A stretch of DNA of 64,000 bases, from NCBI GenBank assembly GCA_018398575.1, contig JAGTXZ010000005.1:620001-684000 (forward strand), read 5' to 3'. Position 1 is the stretch's first letter, and each line of letters opens with the position of its first letter. This DNA comes from Ampelomyces quisqualis. Taxonomy: Eukaryota; Ascomycota; Dothideomycetes; Pleosporales; Phaeosphaeriaceae. Under the pieces are notes generated by a model. The model was given only the letters and a program-made list of their open reading frames with translations, made no database searches and had not been told where the DNA came from. Made by a program: the position numbers and the translations under genes. Positions 43,583-53,701 of the stretch are shown here, piece after piece.

Positions 43583-45128
43583 ATGTTCGCCCGCTCGACC
43601 GCCTGCCGGGGCGCCCAGCGTGCCGCCCGCCAGCAGGCCGCCCGCCAGACGCCGCGCCGGGGCCTCGCCGCGCCAGCCTCAGGCTCGTTCCAGTACCAGG
43701 CCGGCGAGGCCAAGGGCGTCAAGTTCGCCAGCAGAGACTTTGCGGGCCCCACGACGACGCTCGCGCTGGTTGCAAAGGCCGGCACGCGGTACCAGCCGCT
43801 GCCCGGCCTGACCGAGGGCCTTGCCAACTTCGCGTTCCGCGTACGCCAGCAGCCACCCCCCGCCCTCCACCGCCCCCCAGCTCGACTGACGGCCAATGCC
43901 ACTCTAGGGAACCGAGCGCCGGTCGACGCTGCGCATTGTCCGCGAATCCGAGCTCCTCGGGGCTGCCCTGACCGCCCACCACTCGCGCGAGAACCTGGTC
44001 CTCGAGGCCAAGTTCCTCCGCGACGACCTGCCCTACTTCGTCGAGCTGCTCGGCGAAGTCGCCAGCAAGACCAGGTACCGGCGTACGCATCCCAAGTCTG
44101 TCTACAGTGGTGCCGCGGAATTGACGCAGCACAGCCCACGTCTACGCCGAGGAGGTCCTGCCGCTCATCGACTTCGCCCACAAGAAGTTCCTCGCCAGCG
44201 TCACTGACATGGCCACCAACTCGGTCCACAGCCTCGCCTTCCACCGCGGCCTCGGCATTCCCACCGCCTCGGCCTCGCCCACGCCCTACACAAAGTACCT
44301 CGACGCCGCCACCATCGAATACTACGCCAGCATCGCATACGCCAAGCCAAACTTCGCCGTCGTAGCCAACGGCGCCGACCACGGCGAATTCTCCAAGTGG
44401 GTCAGCGAGTTCTTCGACGACGTGCCTGCTCAGCCCGTATCGCCCATCGAGAGCAAGCAGACCAAGTACGTCGGTGGAGAGGAGCGCATTGCCCACGACG
44501 GCGGCAATGCCATGGTCATTGCTTTCCCCGGCTCCAGCTCTTTCACCGGCAAGTTCTACAAGCCCGAGATTGCTGTTCTGGGCTCCCTGCTCGGTGGACA
44601 GTCTGCCGTCAAGTGGTCCAAGGGCTTCACCATCCTCGGCAATGCAGCGACCCCCGGCACCAAGGTCAAGACCACCAGCGCCATCTACTCCGACGCCGGT
44701 CTTCTCTACATGACCATCACCGGCTCAGCAAATGGCGTCGCAAATACTGCCAAGGCTGCTGTTGAGGCGATTCAGAAAATTGCTGCCGGCGAGATCTCGA
44801 GTGAGCAGATCTCCAAGGCCAAGGCTGCTGCCAAGTTCAAGGAACTTGAGTACGGTCAGGATATCCGCGCCGGTCTGGAGCTCACCGGAAACGGCCTTAT
44901 CCACAGCACACAACCCTACCAGATCGACGAGGTTGCCAAGGCAATCGACGGTGTTTCAGAAGAGGCTGTCAAGAAGGTACGTCTACCTCCAAATCGTCAA
45001 GTTCTGAACTGCGTGCTAACTTGCATTCTCAGGCTGCCAAGCAATTACTCGAGAGCAGGGCGTCGGTCTCCTCCGTCGGTGACCTCTTCGTACTACCGTA
45101 CGCTGAGGAGCTTGGACTCAATGTGTAA
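43583..45128 (+). CDS. QCR2: Cytochrome bc1 complex core subunit 2, 455 aa
   Basis: Exons 43583-43840, 43908-44074, 44130-44976 and 45033-45128. The introns are 67, 55 and 56 nt with CTGAC/CTAAC-type branch points, and the joined frame is 455 residues. The N-terminus is a mitochondrial presequence rich in Arg, Ala and Gln with no acidic residues (MFARSTACRGAQRAARQQAARQ). The body is an M16-type core protein: SRDFAGPTTTLALVAKAGTRYQPLPGLTEGLANFAFR, then ERRSTLRIVRESELLGA, ATNSVHSLAFHRGLG and NFAVVANGADHGEFSKWV. The C-terminal half matches QCR2. The M16 zinc-binding HxxEH motif is absent, as expected for this structural subunit. Complex III passes electrons from ubiquinol to cytochrome c in the inner membrane. 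The coding region is very GC-rich near its start, producing a long spurious antisense frame. Confidence 0.92.
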
Positions 45129-45482
45129 ATGCAGTCATCTTGACACGTGGTGTAGAAGGCAAATCTCATTTGGCCTGGGGCTTGTGTAACATTATCTTGT
45201 GATAGTCTCAGATAGAAGTGTTCCATATCAGCAATTCGCTTGTTCGAAAAATCCGTCCTCTACTGCCGAGTTGAGACATGCAACGATGATGCATGATGAA
45301 AAGCGCTAGACTGGCGGGTGCCGCGAACGCAAGTTCTCACGTGCCAACGCGCTGGACCTAGCCCAAGCAGCCAAGCTTTGCATGCTACTGTGTACACTCC
45401 AGTGACTCCACCAACCCGACTTGTCCGCACCACTCGACCACTCCGAATCATCCACATCCCGACGAACCGAGCCCAAATCCCC

Positions 45483-45850
45483 ATGGCACCTTCACTCTAT
45501 CCCCGCAGCACGCTCAAAAAAATCGTCAAAGCGCATTCCAACCGCCCCGTCAGCAAGAACGTAGACATACTCGTACGCTCCCTCCCTCGACGCCATCCCG
45601 CGTCCATGCGCCGCCCCCGCTGACGCTGCGTGCGACAGATCTATCTCCACTACGCGCTATTTATGCAAGAGTACGTTTCCGCGCTATGCGGTGGACATGG
45701 GAGGGGGGGTGGTGGTGCGCGGCTGCTGACGGCGAGAATAGATTGGTCAACGAAGCGAGTATCAAGAGCAAGATGAGTGGTGAGCGGGGGGTTTCGGCGT
45801 CGAGTGTGCGGAAGGTTGGGGAGAGGACGTTGAGGAAATATAAGGGTTGA
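45483..45850 (+). CDS. CENPW: CENP-W-like histone-fold kinetochore protein, 76 aa
   Basis: Three tiny exons: 45483-45572, 45639-45670 and 45742-45850. The introns are 66 nt (GTACGC...CTGAC...CGACAG) and 71 nt (GTACGT...AATAG). The joined product is 76 residues: MAPSLYPRSTLKKIVKAHSN, then RPVSKNVDIL-IYLHYALFMQE-LVNEASIKSK, and a C-terminus ending ASSVRKVGERTLRKYKG. The pattern (basic N-terminus, a central helix with YLHYALFMQ, a strand, then a Lys/Arg-rich last helix) matches the histone fold of CENP-W, which pairs with CENP-T at the inner kinetochore and also resembles archaeal-type histones. A CENP-S/X or NF-Y-type small histone-fold protein is the alternative. Because the middle exon is only 32 nt, this gene is easily lost. 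The third exon and 3' region are extremely G-rich. Confidence 0.75.
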
Positions 45851-46078
45851 GAGGGGGGGGGGGGTTGTGGGTAGTGGAGATGGAGATGGGAGGGAATGGG
45901 GGTTATGGATGCGGGGCGTGGGGGTGCGCTGGGGTTTGGCGGAGTTTGGTTGTGGGGGTACGATGGGATTTGATATGATATGATACCCTCGGGGCGTTTG
46001 TTGGTGTTTTCGTACGGGAAGGAGAGGAGTCATGGATTTTGCATGTTGCGGGCTGGAGGACTCGTATGGCGAGGGCTT
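45851..46078 (+). other. G-rich 3' tract after the CENP-W-like gene
   Basis: Plus strand packed with G runs (one run of ten or more near 45857) and nearly free of C. It continues the skew that begins inside the second intron of the small gene. Confidence 0.6.
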
Positions 46079-48710
46079 TTACTCTGTCAAAACCCTAACA
46101 ACTACCCAGCCCTCTGCATATCTCTTGCCCACCCCACTCTCGGGTACTTCGACCTTAACGCGCGGATCCTGTCCATCACACTTGTTCACGACAGCGTCTT
46201 TGACACCAGCAACCGCCACGCCCAACGCAATACAACTTGCCAACGCGCTCTGGACATCTTTGCTCCACGCCTTTTCCACACCATCTGCTTTTGCAGCTTT
46301 GGCGCCAAGTTTCTTAAGCTCAGCGAACGACTCCTTCGCGACTTTGATGCTATTGTCGAGTTCCGTCCAGAGTCCGAGGTCGGGGTTATTCAGTTCCGTC
46401 TTGAACGCATCATCAGGCGCATCGTAAGCTCCATACGGCTGCGTGTGTTCCTTGAAGTCTTCAAATGGCGGGACTTCAGGCGGCTGTAAACTAAGAAATG
46501 GCTTCATGCGCAATTCATATCTCAGCTGCTCCGTCGAGAAGGGTCGTTTCGGAACGGGTAGTGCGCCGAGGTATAACAGGATGATGTAGAAGCGCGCAAG
46601 AGCTAGACTTAGCGACGCGATGCCTTGTGCTTCGGCGAGTAGGCTGTCTAGATATGGCACTGCGTCTTCGACTTCCTGTGCTTCGCGGAGATTGCGCTCT
46701 CGTAGTAGTTGTGATGACCGAGCGAGATAGTGCCCCTCGATTCGCTTGAGGAGTTCTTTTCGACGCGTCGCAATGAGCGAGAGGAAGAGGTACATGCCCG
46801 AGAACTCATCGGGGAGGTAAATGTCCTGTTCGAAACTGAGGAGGATGATTTTCTCCATCATCCACAGTTTCTTGGCGTAGGCCCAGGTGGAGACTGAGCA
46901 CTCTAGGACTTGGTCTGATACGCCCAGTTCTTCGGACACGCGCTGCATTTCGGTGTCTACGAGGCTGGCGTCGGATTGGAGCATGTCCCAGCCAATTATC
47001 ACGTGTGTCAGCATCCTGCGGAGACGGCACCGATTCTGACCCAGAGCGACCCAGAGATCCATATAGGGCTGACCACAACGGTCTATGAACTCGTCGATGA
47101 GTAAGGCAAGTTCAAGACGTGGTGGCTTGGGAAGCATTGGGTTGCGCGGTGGCGAGTAAGCCCAGTTTGAGGGATCAAGGATGGGTGATGAAGGAAAGAC
47201 TAGGGTTTTGATGTCAGTTAACGGAAGGGAAATAGATGCCTGAAGCACGTCTGGATGAAAGAGAAGCGTAGCCAGGTAGGATCTCGCGTACGCCAATGGT
47301 GGAGGCGTCCGAGAAGCAAAGTACCACAGGAACGATTGATACTCGAGAGGATCCTGCGAAAGTGTGACAAATCGTGTTGCCTCCTCACAATCGCTCGCGG
47401 CCTGTGACAGCTTCTCTAGCGCATCCTTGAAGTCGAGCTCGACGATGGGTCTTGGTGGTACTGTTGATGCAAGTCGCCGTTGCATCTTAGTGCTGAAGGC
47501 GCCAGGCACGGCATTTCCGAGTTGATGTGTATTTTTTAGAGTCTGTACGCCCGCAAGTACTGGTGGCCAAGAGTGCGAGATGACGTCGAGTGGTAAATCC
47601 AGATCCAAAGCACGGAGGAAGTCTTTCCTAAATTTGAGTCTCGCTCTGATAGCTGATCGGAGTGCTTCGTTAATTTTGAGGTCGGTACTATGGTACGTCA
47701 GTCTGTTTGGTCCTTATCTGTTGGCTGCCAGACATACTCTTCCATAGCCTCCATCGCAGCATCTAGCTCCCTCAAAAAGACATCCATTGGTATACTGACA
47801 AACAGCACACGGTTGTATGCATGTGTGCAAAAGTCTTCTTCTTCAAAGTAATCCCTGCCTGTGATCTTTGCCATCACAAAATCACAACCTTTGATCAGCG
47901 CTAAGCAGTACGCTCTAAGTACCTGCAATAAGGGCCCAGGTCTTGGTGCGTTTCCAAGATCGCCGCGGTAGAACTGCGCTTGTTCTAAAGTTCGAGTTTC
48001 CGGCCAAAGGAGCTTGTCGATGTACACAGATGTAAAAAGAGTTTGCGATAGTGGATAACCGCTATGCCACGCCATTTCGTGACAGAGTAGTTGATCCATG
48101 ACGCTGATTAGCTCTTCTGGGAGGAGCGGTGCTAGGGTGTCGTAGTCATCCTCGAGTTTCTCTCCGGGCTGTAGGAACCCGCTGTCCATCTTGGAATCCA
48201 TAATCTATCGAAATTAGGACCATGGTCACGGGGCGCCATGATACAAACGTACTTCAATGGCCCCGATGGACTCGAAGAGCGTGAAGGACTCATCTTTGAC
48301 AAGCTGGCCAACGTTGAGGGCTGTAGTTGTATTAGCTAAAAGGGTTTTCACGAAAATCTGAGATGACATGGGACGAAGCAAGCATCTGTGAGATACTTCA
48401 CAACGCACCACTGCCCCGCAGTTTTGATAGTCATAAGGCGGGGTGGTCTGTACCTCGAGAAGCTTTTGTGAATTTCTCTGTGATATCGTGAAGTTTTGGC
48501 TCGTATGCTCCTTGGGACTTTCTGAGCGACTGCCTCAATGGTAGATCGGCCGCCGTGGTGGCCTGGGCGTTGCAGCCAGACGCATGGACATGTGAAGATA
48601 CTGTAAATGTAGGTGAGCCTGCGCTAAAGTATCATGCGCATCTATCACAAACCTGGAGCATCGTAGGGTGCGATATTTCTTGTGTTATGTTCGGTCTGAG
48701 GATCTGCCAT
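46079..48710 (-). CDS. MAK10: NatC acetyltransferase auxiliary subunit NAA35/MAK10, 782 aa
   Basis: Five exons: complement(48653-48710), (48454-48600), (48253-48320), (47738-48204) and (46079-47687). Introns are 52, 133, 48 and 50 nt, all GT-AG; the summed frame gives 782 residues. The start is MADPQTEHNTRNIAPYDAP. Diagnostic sequence follows: LVKDESFTLFESIGAIEIMDSKMDSGF, MAWHSGYPLSQTLFTSVYIDKL and VLRAYCLALIKGCDFVMAKI; this is the conserved MAK10 N-terminal block. The C-terminal part continues with helical repeats (ALRSAIRARLKFRKDFLRALDLD). MAK10 is the ribosome-anchoring, non-catalytic subunit of NatC, which acetylates N-termini such as Met-Leu and Met-Phe together with MAK3 and MAK31. Length fits the family. 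A single-exon reading would lose the most diagnostic N-terminus. Confidence 0.92.
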
Positions 48711-49022
48711 GTTCGGTGGTGGAGTAGTGCTCCGATGCGGGAAGTTTGTGACAGCCGAGTTGGGCGATGGAGCGTTTGGTGGTGGATGGTCGGCAACCTT
48801 CCCTTCATGTATCGCTCAACAAAATCATCAAGACATCACATTCAGATATGGGTCAGACCTGAGGATATATATGATTCAGTTTGTGTCGTACAAAGATTTT
48901 TCGCTATTTCGTCCACGCATGCGGTGTTTGATAGTACAGAATATACATCCACCACCTCCGACATCTATGTTCAATGCCAGTGTGCATCTCGCTCAGCCGC
49001 ATCTTCAATGTTCGCGAGCGGT
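48711..49022. other. Intergenic between MAK10 and ATP15
   Basis: 312 bp including the MAK10 promoter side and the ATP15 3' end. No gene seen. Confidence 0.55.
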
Positions 49023-49374
49023 TTAAGACGAGGCCTTAGCATCAGCCTGAGCTTGAAGTGCCGCAGCGTTCAACTCTTTGACGTCGCCCTGCTTGCCGTT
49101 CTGCCCATCCATTAGCCCTTGTTCTGAGCCATCTCTGTCCCAACTCCCGTCTTCCAGTTCTGGTCACTCACCTCCCACCTCGCGAACCGGAGCTCGCTCT
49201 CGCCCCTTCGCTCGGCAGCGATGCGCTTGTCCTCCTTCAGCGAGCGGCGCACGACGCGCGATGCGACTGCGATGTAGCGGTTGTAGCTGTCCAGACTTGT
49301 CAATCGTGACCTCCGCGGATTCCTAACGCTCCGAGGACGTACGTGAGACCGGCAGCTTTCCACGCGAATGCCAT
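49023..49374 (-). CDS. ATP15: Mitochondrial ATP synthase subunit epsilon, 74 aa
   Basis: Exons complement(49343-49374), (49172-49286) and (49023-49100). Introns are 56 nt (GTACGT...GGACAG) and 71 nt (GTGAGT...GGGCAG). The joined protein reads MAFAWKAAGLT-YNRYIAVASRVVRRSLKEDKRIAAERRGESELRFARWE-NGKQGDVKEL and ends in an Ala/Gln-rich tail. The W-K-x-A-G-[LI]-[TS]-Y-N-R-Y and R-x-LK-E signature is that of the mitochondrial F1 epsilon subunit, part of the central stalk of complex V. There is no cleavable presequence, as usual for this subunit. Introns split the gene after codon 10 and codon 49, so no single frame displays it. Confidence 0.9.
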
Positions 49375-49786
49375 TGTGATGGTTGTGTGTGGTTTTGTGG
49401 GGGTGAGCGGGTTTGCGGGATAACTAATGGGCGTTGAGAAAGGTTGCAGAGCTCCGGCGAGATTTCGGGCATGCCGCTCGAGCTTCAATCACGTGAAGGG
49501 TTCTCCAAATCCAGCCCCACTGCAAGAGCCACACTTTATTTGAATGCGCGCCAAAAGGAAGACGATGGGTTGGCATAGTAGGCGTACAGCAACAGGTGAT
49601 GTTTATGTCGTGTTCATTCATTTTCATAGCCGGCCAATTTCTATGCTGAGTGCCTGCTTCATCTATGCCGGAGGAGTAGAGCAACGTAGCATCCTGGCAT
49701 GTGCGTATGGACATCGCTGCCTCCACAAGACCTTGCACGTATCTGGAAGCTCGGTTGACGCCTCTCACGCATCACTCACGGCTACC
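49375..49786. other. Intergenic between ATP15 and PRE5
   Basis: ATP15 promoter and PRE5 3' region. No gene seen. Confidence 0.55.
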
Positions 49787-50726
49787 TCATGAGTCCGTCT
49801 CCATGGCATCGCCGCCCTCCTCGTCATCGCCTTCTCGGTTCTCGAAGGTAGCGTCAAGCCACTCTGCGATGTCCTGGCCCTCGTAGAGAGCAAAGTTCTC
49901 CTCGAGTCCACCAACACCGACGCTAGTATTGTCCACCGTCAGCTCCTTGTCTTGTGACAACGACTCCTTGAGAGCCCTCAGGGCGTGCTTGATCAACTCC
50001 TCCCTGCTCGCGTTCTCAAACTCGTCCAGATGCCTCTCGAGGTAAGTCCTCGCCATTTGACTCCTCGCTCCGATACCGCACGCAATCATCTCCTGTGTAA
50101 CGCCGCTGGGCTGGAACTCAAACAGATGAGGACCCTTTGAATCGACACCAGCGATCAGCAGTCCCACACCATACGGTCTTCGGCCGTACTGCTGGGTGTT
50201 GGTCTGGGCGCGGTCTGCAATGCGGGCGGTTATCTCTGAGAGCGGGATGGCACGGTCGTACGTCAGGCGGGAGGCGAGCGATTGCTGCTTCATGAAGTTG
50301 GACAGTACGCGCGCATCTGAAGCAAGACCGGCAAGAGCGACACCATAATGCGAGTCAACGGGGATAATCTTCTTCTGATAGGACGAGAGCTCTTCTGCGT
50401 TTCTCTACACATTCTTAGTGGGCACTCTGTTGTAAATGAACATAATGTCTTCTTTCTTAGACACTGCTCTGACAACGCGGCGCGATCGAAGCCGCCCGTA
50501 TCCTTCTCAACGTTTGGAGTCTTGTTGTCACCCGCGGTGATAAAGGGAAGTAGACCGCCTCAAGTTGCTCACGTACCTTGATCGCGGCGAGGACGGCGTG
50601 CGTCTTGCTGACAAGGCCGACTACAACCGAACCTTGCTTGACAGCCTCTGATGCATATTCGACCTGGAAGATGCGACCTTGGGGCGAGAAAGTGACCGAA
50701 TCGTTGTCGTAGTTGTTCCTGAACAT
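49787..50726 (-). CDS. PRE5: 20S proteasome alpha-6 subunit (PRE5/PSMA1), 255 aa
   Basis: Exons complement(50577-50726) and (49787-50404) with a long 172-nt intron (GTACGT...GTGTAG), phase 0. The protein starts MFRNNYDNDSVTFSPQGRIFQVEYASEAVKQGS, the alpha-subunit N-terminal signature (Y-D-x-x-x-[ST]-x-F-S-P-x-G-R-[IL]-x-Q-[VI]-E-Y-A-x-x-A). It continues with SKTHAVLAAIK, GVALAGLASDARVLSNFM, YGRRPYGVGLLIAG and GARSQMARTYLERHLDEF, all characteristic of PSMA1. The acidic C-terminal tail (GDDEEGGDAMETDS) is common in fungal orthologues. Alpha subunits form the outer gating ring of the 20S core and lack protease activity. The gene is divergent from VPS55. Confidence 0.94.
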
Positions 50727-51114
50727 GGTGGAGGCGGGCGCTGTGGGGGTTGAAGAGGATGCTTGGAGCTGTGCAGCACGCTCGAGGTGGATTCGACGTG
50801 CACTCGGCTTTCACAAAGTCTTTCCACGGCGGTCGAGGAGTAGTGTCGATCTTGATGGTACTTTGAGGCGGGATCGGTGTTGTTTAAATGATACAAAGGC
50901 ACCTGAAGTTACGACAGCTCTCGCGGAGCTCAAAGCTTGGCAAAAGCGGCCGAGCGTCGACCTCCAACTTCAAGGCAGGCGGCTGTCCAGCAACCACAAA
51001 CACGCCAATCTTGCAACGTCGCGACGTCGTCGGGAACACGCAGAATATCTCTAGCATCGACCCGGAGATATCTTGAGGGTTCGGAGACTGTGTATACGAT
51101 CAAACTTCCCTAGC
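50727..51114. other. Divergent promoter PRE5/VPS55
   Basis: 388 bp between two start codons facing away from each other. No conserved proteasome element (GGTGGCAAA) is seen on either strand. Confidence 0.55.
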
Positions 51115-51690
51115 ATGGCGGGCATCAAGACCATCATAGGGCTGTCCTTTGTATGTTTACCTACGGCGCATACTAGCGCTCGGATCTTCATCTGCTACTT
51201 CAAACTGACAGATGTGATTACTAGGTCCTTGCGATAGGCTTCCTTCTTGTCATTCTATCGGCAGCCCTGTTCCACAACTACCTCACCCTGCTCGTTGTCG
51301 CAACATACGTAATCGCGCCATTACCCAACTGGCTATGCGGACGCGCAGCGAACCAAGATGACTTCATGGAGAGCCACGGAAATGGCATTGTAGACCTGGG
51401 AAGGTTCTTTACTGGATTCTTCGTCGTGATGGGAATTGGTATGTCACACCACACTGGTTGCACAGGGTGCCTGGCGCGGTCGAGATCGCCGATACCGAGG
51501 CGCAAAGACATTGTTGTACTGCAAGTGGAAAACACACAGCTAACATGGATCCACAGCCCTGCCGACTCTCCTTTGGCACTCGGCGCAGATCGCAGGAGGC
51601 GCAGCAGCCATGTCCGTCTTCGGCGGTCTCTTGATATATGCCACGATCATCAGCTTTACATTGTTTTTCCAGGAGCAAGAAGACTTCTGA
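51115..51690 (+). CDS. VPS55: Vacuolar sorting protein VPS55 (LEPROT family), 127 aa
   Basis: Exons 51115-51150, 51225-51438 and 51557-51690. Introns are 74 nt (GTATGT...ACTAG) and 118 nt (GTATGT...CACAG); the joined product has 127 residues. It begins MAGIKTIIGLSFVLAIGFLLVILSAALFHNYLTLLV, continues YVIAPLPNWLCGR, then DFMESHGNGIVDLGRFFTGFFVVMGIALPTLLWHS, and ends TLFFQEQEDF. Four membrane spans, the APLPNW segment and the DLGRFFTG motif are typical of the VPS55/OB-RGRP family. VPS55 works with VPS68 in a membrane complex at endosomes needed for late steps of endosome-to-vacuole sorting. VPS68 lies tail-to-tail 433 bp downstream. Confidence 0.93.
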
Positions 51691-52123
51691 CTCGCCGGTG
51701 GAACAGAATAATGAGGACTTCACTTGGTCCGCAACGAACAGCCATCTACGTGCGCCTAGCTGGTAGGTCTCCCTAAAGGCATAGGCTGCGCGTCGGCAGA
51801 CTGGCCTATATCACCAGTCATGCGCTCTCTTGTTCACAATACGTTTGCCGAAAGCATTTCTATACGAAAATTTGAGACTTAGCGTTTCCATTATTACCCC
51901 ATGTAGGAAGTACACCGAGGTACGGCAGTGGAATATGATAACACTTCAATTACTTTCAAAGCTTAAGAATAATCGCACACCGTGCTGACATAGGATGCCC
52001 ATGTGCGTCAAGTGATTAATGCGCGCTTGTAGCTTGCGTCGTTACGACGGGCCTACTGCACACGCCTGTCATGCCAATTCCTATCAAGCATCGTTGATAG
52101 ACTCTGCAATGCACCAAGGCCTC
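51691..52123. other. Convergent VPS55/VPS68 3' region
   Basis: 433 bp between two stop codons. No gene seen. Confidence 0.6.
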
Positions 52124-52757
52124 TCACAGCGCTAGGTTGTAGGTGTATTCGTCCTCCATGTTCTGCGCGATCCAGAGAATGGCGGAACTGCGTCGTGTTA
52201 GACTTTTGTCTCTTGTCGCATATCCCGTGGTACGACTTACCTCAGCATGATCAACGCATTTGCCACAACATTCCCAACGCCCATCCAGATGGTTGGCCAA
52301 ACGTACTCAGGCACGATGTACTTCATAACCATAACCACGACACTACCTGCGAGCCCGCCCGCGAGCAGCGCAAAACCTAGGAATAGTACCAGCCTCGCCT
52401 TCCATGCAACACCATTCCCGCTGTAGCTGAAGCTGTCGGCGCTGAGTCGCGACTTATCGATCGAGTTGATAACGAGCATGCCTAGGGCAGAGCAGATGCC
52501 CGGGATCCAGTCGACGAAGGTGACGTGCACGGCCGGGTCGGACGGGTTCATGATGGATTTTGACCAAACGGCGATGTCGATTAGGGTGTAGAAACCAAGG
52601 GCGAACTAAATGAATTCGATCAGTACTGTTTTCAAGCTCTCGAAAGCATATTGATGCTGCCTACCAGAGCTCCTGCAGTGTAGACGCCAAAGGTCCTTGT
52701 GTTGGCGTTGTTCAGCCATGCGGGCCTTGGGAAGCGGAAGAGGCGATTTGATTCCAT
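52124..52757 (-). CDS. VPS68: Vacuolar sorting protein VPS68 (UPF0220/TMEM50 family), 173 aa
   Basis: Exons complement(52665-52757), (52241-52605) and (52124-52187). Introns are 59 nt (GTAGGC...ATTTAG) and 53 nt (GTAAGT...CTAAC...ACGCAG); joined length is 173 residues. The sequence reads MESNRLFRFPRPAWLNN, FGVYTAGAL-FALGFYTLIDIAVWSKS, HVTFVDWIPGICSALGMLVINSIDKSRLSADSFSYSGNGVAWKARLVLFLGFALLAGG, and ends NMEDEYTYNLAL. Four membrane helices, F-V-D-W-[IV]-P-G-I and the final N-M-E-D-[ED]-Y-T-Y-N family marks are all present. It is the partner of VPS55 in the endosomal complex. It is divergent from LOC1, with 246 bp between starts. Confidence 0.92.
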
Positions 52758-53003
52758 CGTGTCGCAATGAATGCGTCGTGTGGGGTGTCTGCGCAGTGAA
52801 GTCTGATGTCGAAGCTGAGCTCGCGGTCGCGCCTGCGAGGTTGGATGACCCTTGGCGCTTGACGTCGGCAGCGCTTGCCAAATCGCCGATCTGGGCTTTG
52901 CAGCTCCCAAAAACTTTCGGCGCAACTGCACAACTGAACTTACCCGCCCCACGAGCCAAGCGGAGCTACACTGCAACACTCCTCAATACACGCACAATCT
53001 GAA

Positions 53004-53615
53004 ATGGCGCCGACAAAGCCCTCAAAGGGCAAGACTAGCACAAAAGGCAAATCCTCCAAACTCGGCGCAAAATCCTCGGCCAAGTCAAAGTCGTCCGCAA
53101 GCAAGCCCGAAGGCATCTCGAAGAACCGCCAAAAGAAGCTCACCCTCGCCAAACCGGGCGGCGCGCAGAAGACCAAGTCGAAAAACACCGACGGCCGCAA
53201 GAAGAAGCGTGTCTACTCTGAGAAAGAACTCGACATTCCGCAGCTCAATGGCATCATACCCGCTGGCATCGCAAAGCCCAAAGGCGTCAAGAAAGGCAAG
53301 AAGTTCGTCGACGACCCAGCAAGTATGATGGCGATTATGAGCGTTGTGAACGCCGAGAAGGAAGGCAGGATTGAGAGCAAGATCATGAGGGCGAGGCAAT
53401 TAGAGGAAATCAGGGAGGCGAAGAGGGTTGAGGCGGAGGGGAGGAGGGACGACAAGGACAAGGCCTTTGAGGAGAGGAAGGAAGGCTTGAAGAAGAAGAA
53501 GAAGAGAAGGAGTGAGCCTGCAAAGGGCGGAGACGATGAGGATGGCGAAGGAAAGAAGGGTGGCAAGAGCAAGGACGGGAAATACAAGCAGAGGAAGAGG
53601 GTGAGCTTTGGCTGA
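53004..53615 (+). CDS. LOC1: Ribosome biogenesis / mRNA localisation protein LOC1, 203 aa
   Basis: Single exon from ATG 53004. The protein is extremely Lys-rich, with a low-complexity basic N-terminus, then the conserved core KKKRVYSEKELDIPQLNGIIPAGI, KPKGVKKGKKFVDDPASMMAIMSVVNAEKEGRIESKIMRARQLEEIREAK, and a Lys/Arg/Glu coiled tail ending KQRKRVSFG. The VYSEKEL and FVDD-x-x-x-MM-x-I-[ML] blocks identify fungal LOC1. In yeast it is a nuclear factor that binds ASH1 mRNA and helps 60S subunit assembly. The position next to VPS68 is a divergent gene pair, not a functional unit. Confidence 0.88.
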   Translation: MAPTKPSKGKTSTKGKSSKLGAKSSAKSKSSASKPEGISKNRQKKLTLAKPGGAQKTKSKNTDGRKKKRVYSEKELDIPQLNGIIPAGIAKPKGVKKGKKFVDDPASMMAIMSVVNAEKEGRIESKIMRARQLEEIREAKRVEAEGRRDDKDKAFEERKEGLKKKKKRRSEPAKGGDDEDGEGKKGGKSKDGKYKQRKRVSFG

Positions 53616-53701
53616 AGGGAGATGGAATCCGAGAGGTCTGTTTGATTGCCTAAAAGCCTATGATACCCGAATGTCAACAAAACGAATTTGTTATTGGCCG
53701 T

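Noticed and set aside
44075..44129. Frameshift in QCR2
   Set aside because: The break is resolved by a 55-nt canonical intron that keeps phase.
43495..44496. 333-codon minus-strand frame opposite QCR2
   Set aside because: It is the antisense shadow of a GC-rich coding region; its translation is Gly/Arg/Val-rich with no domain.
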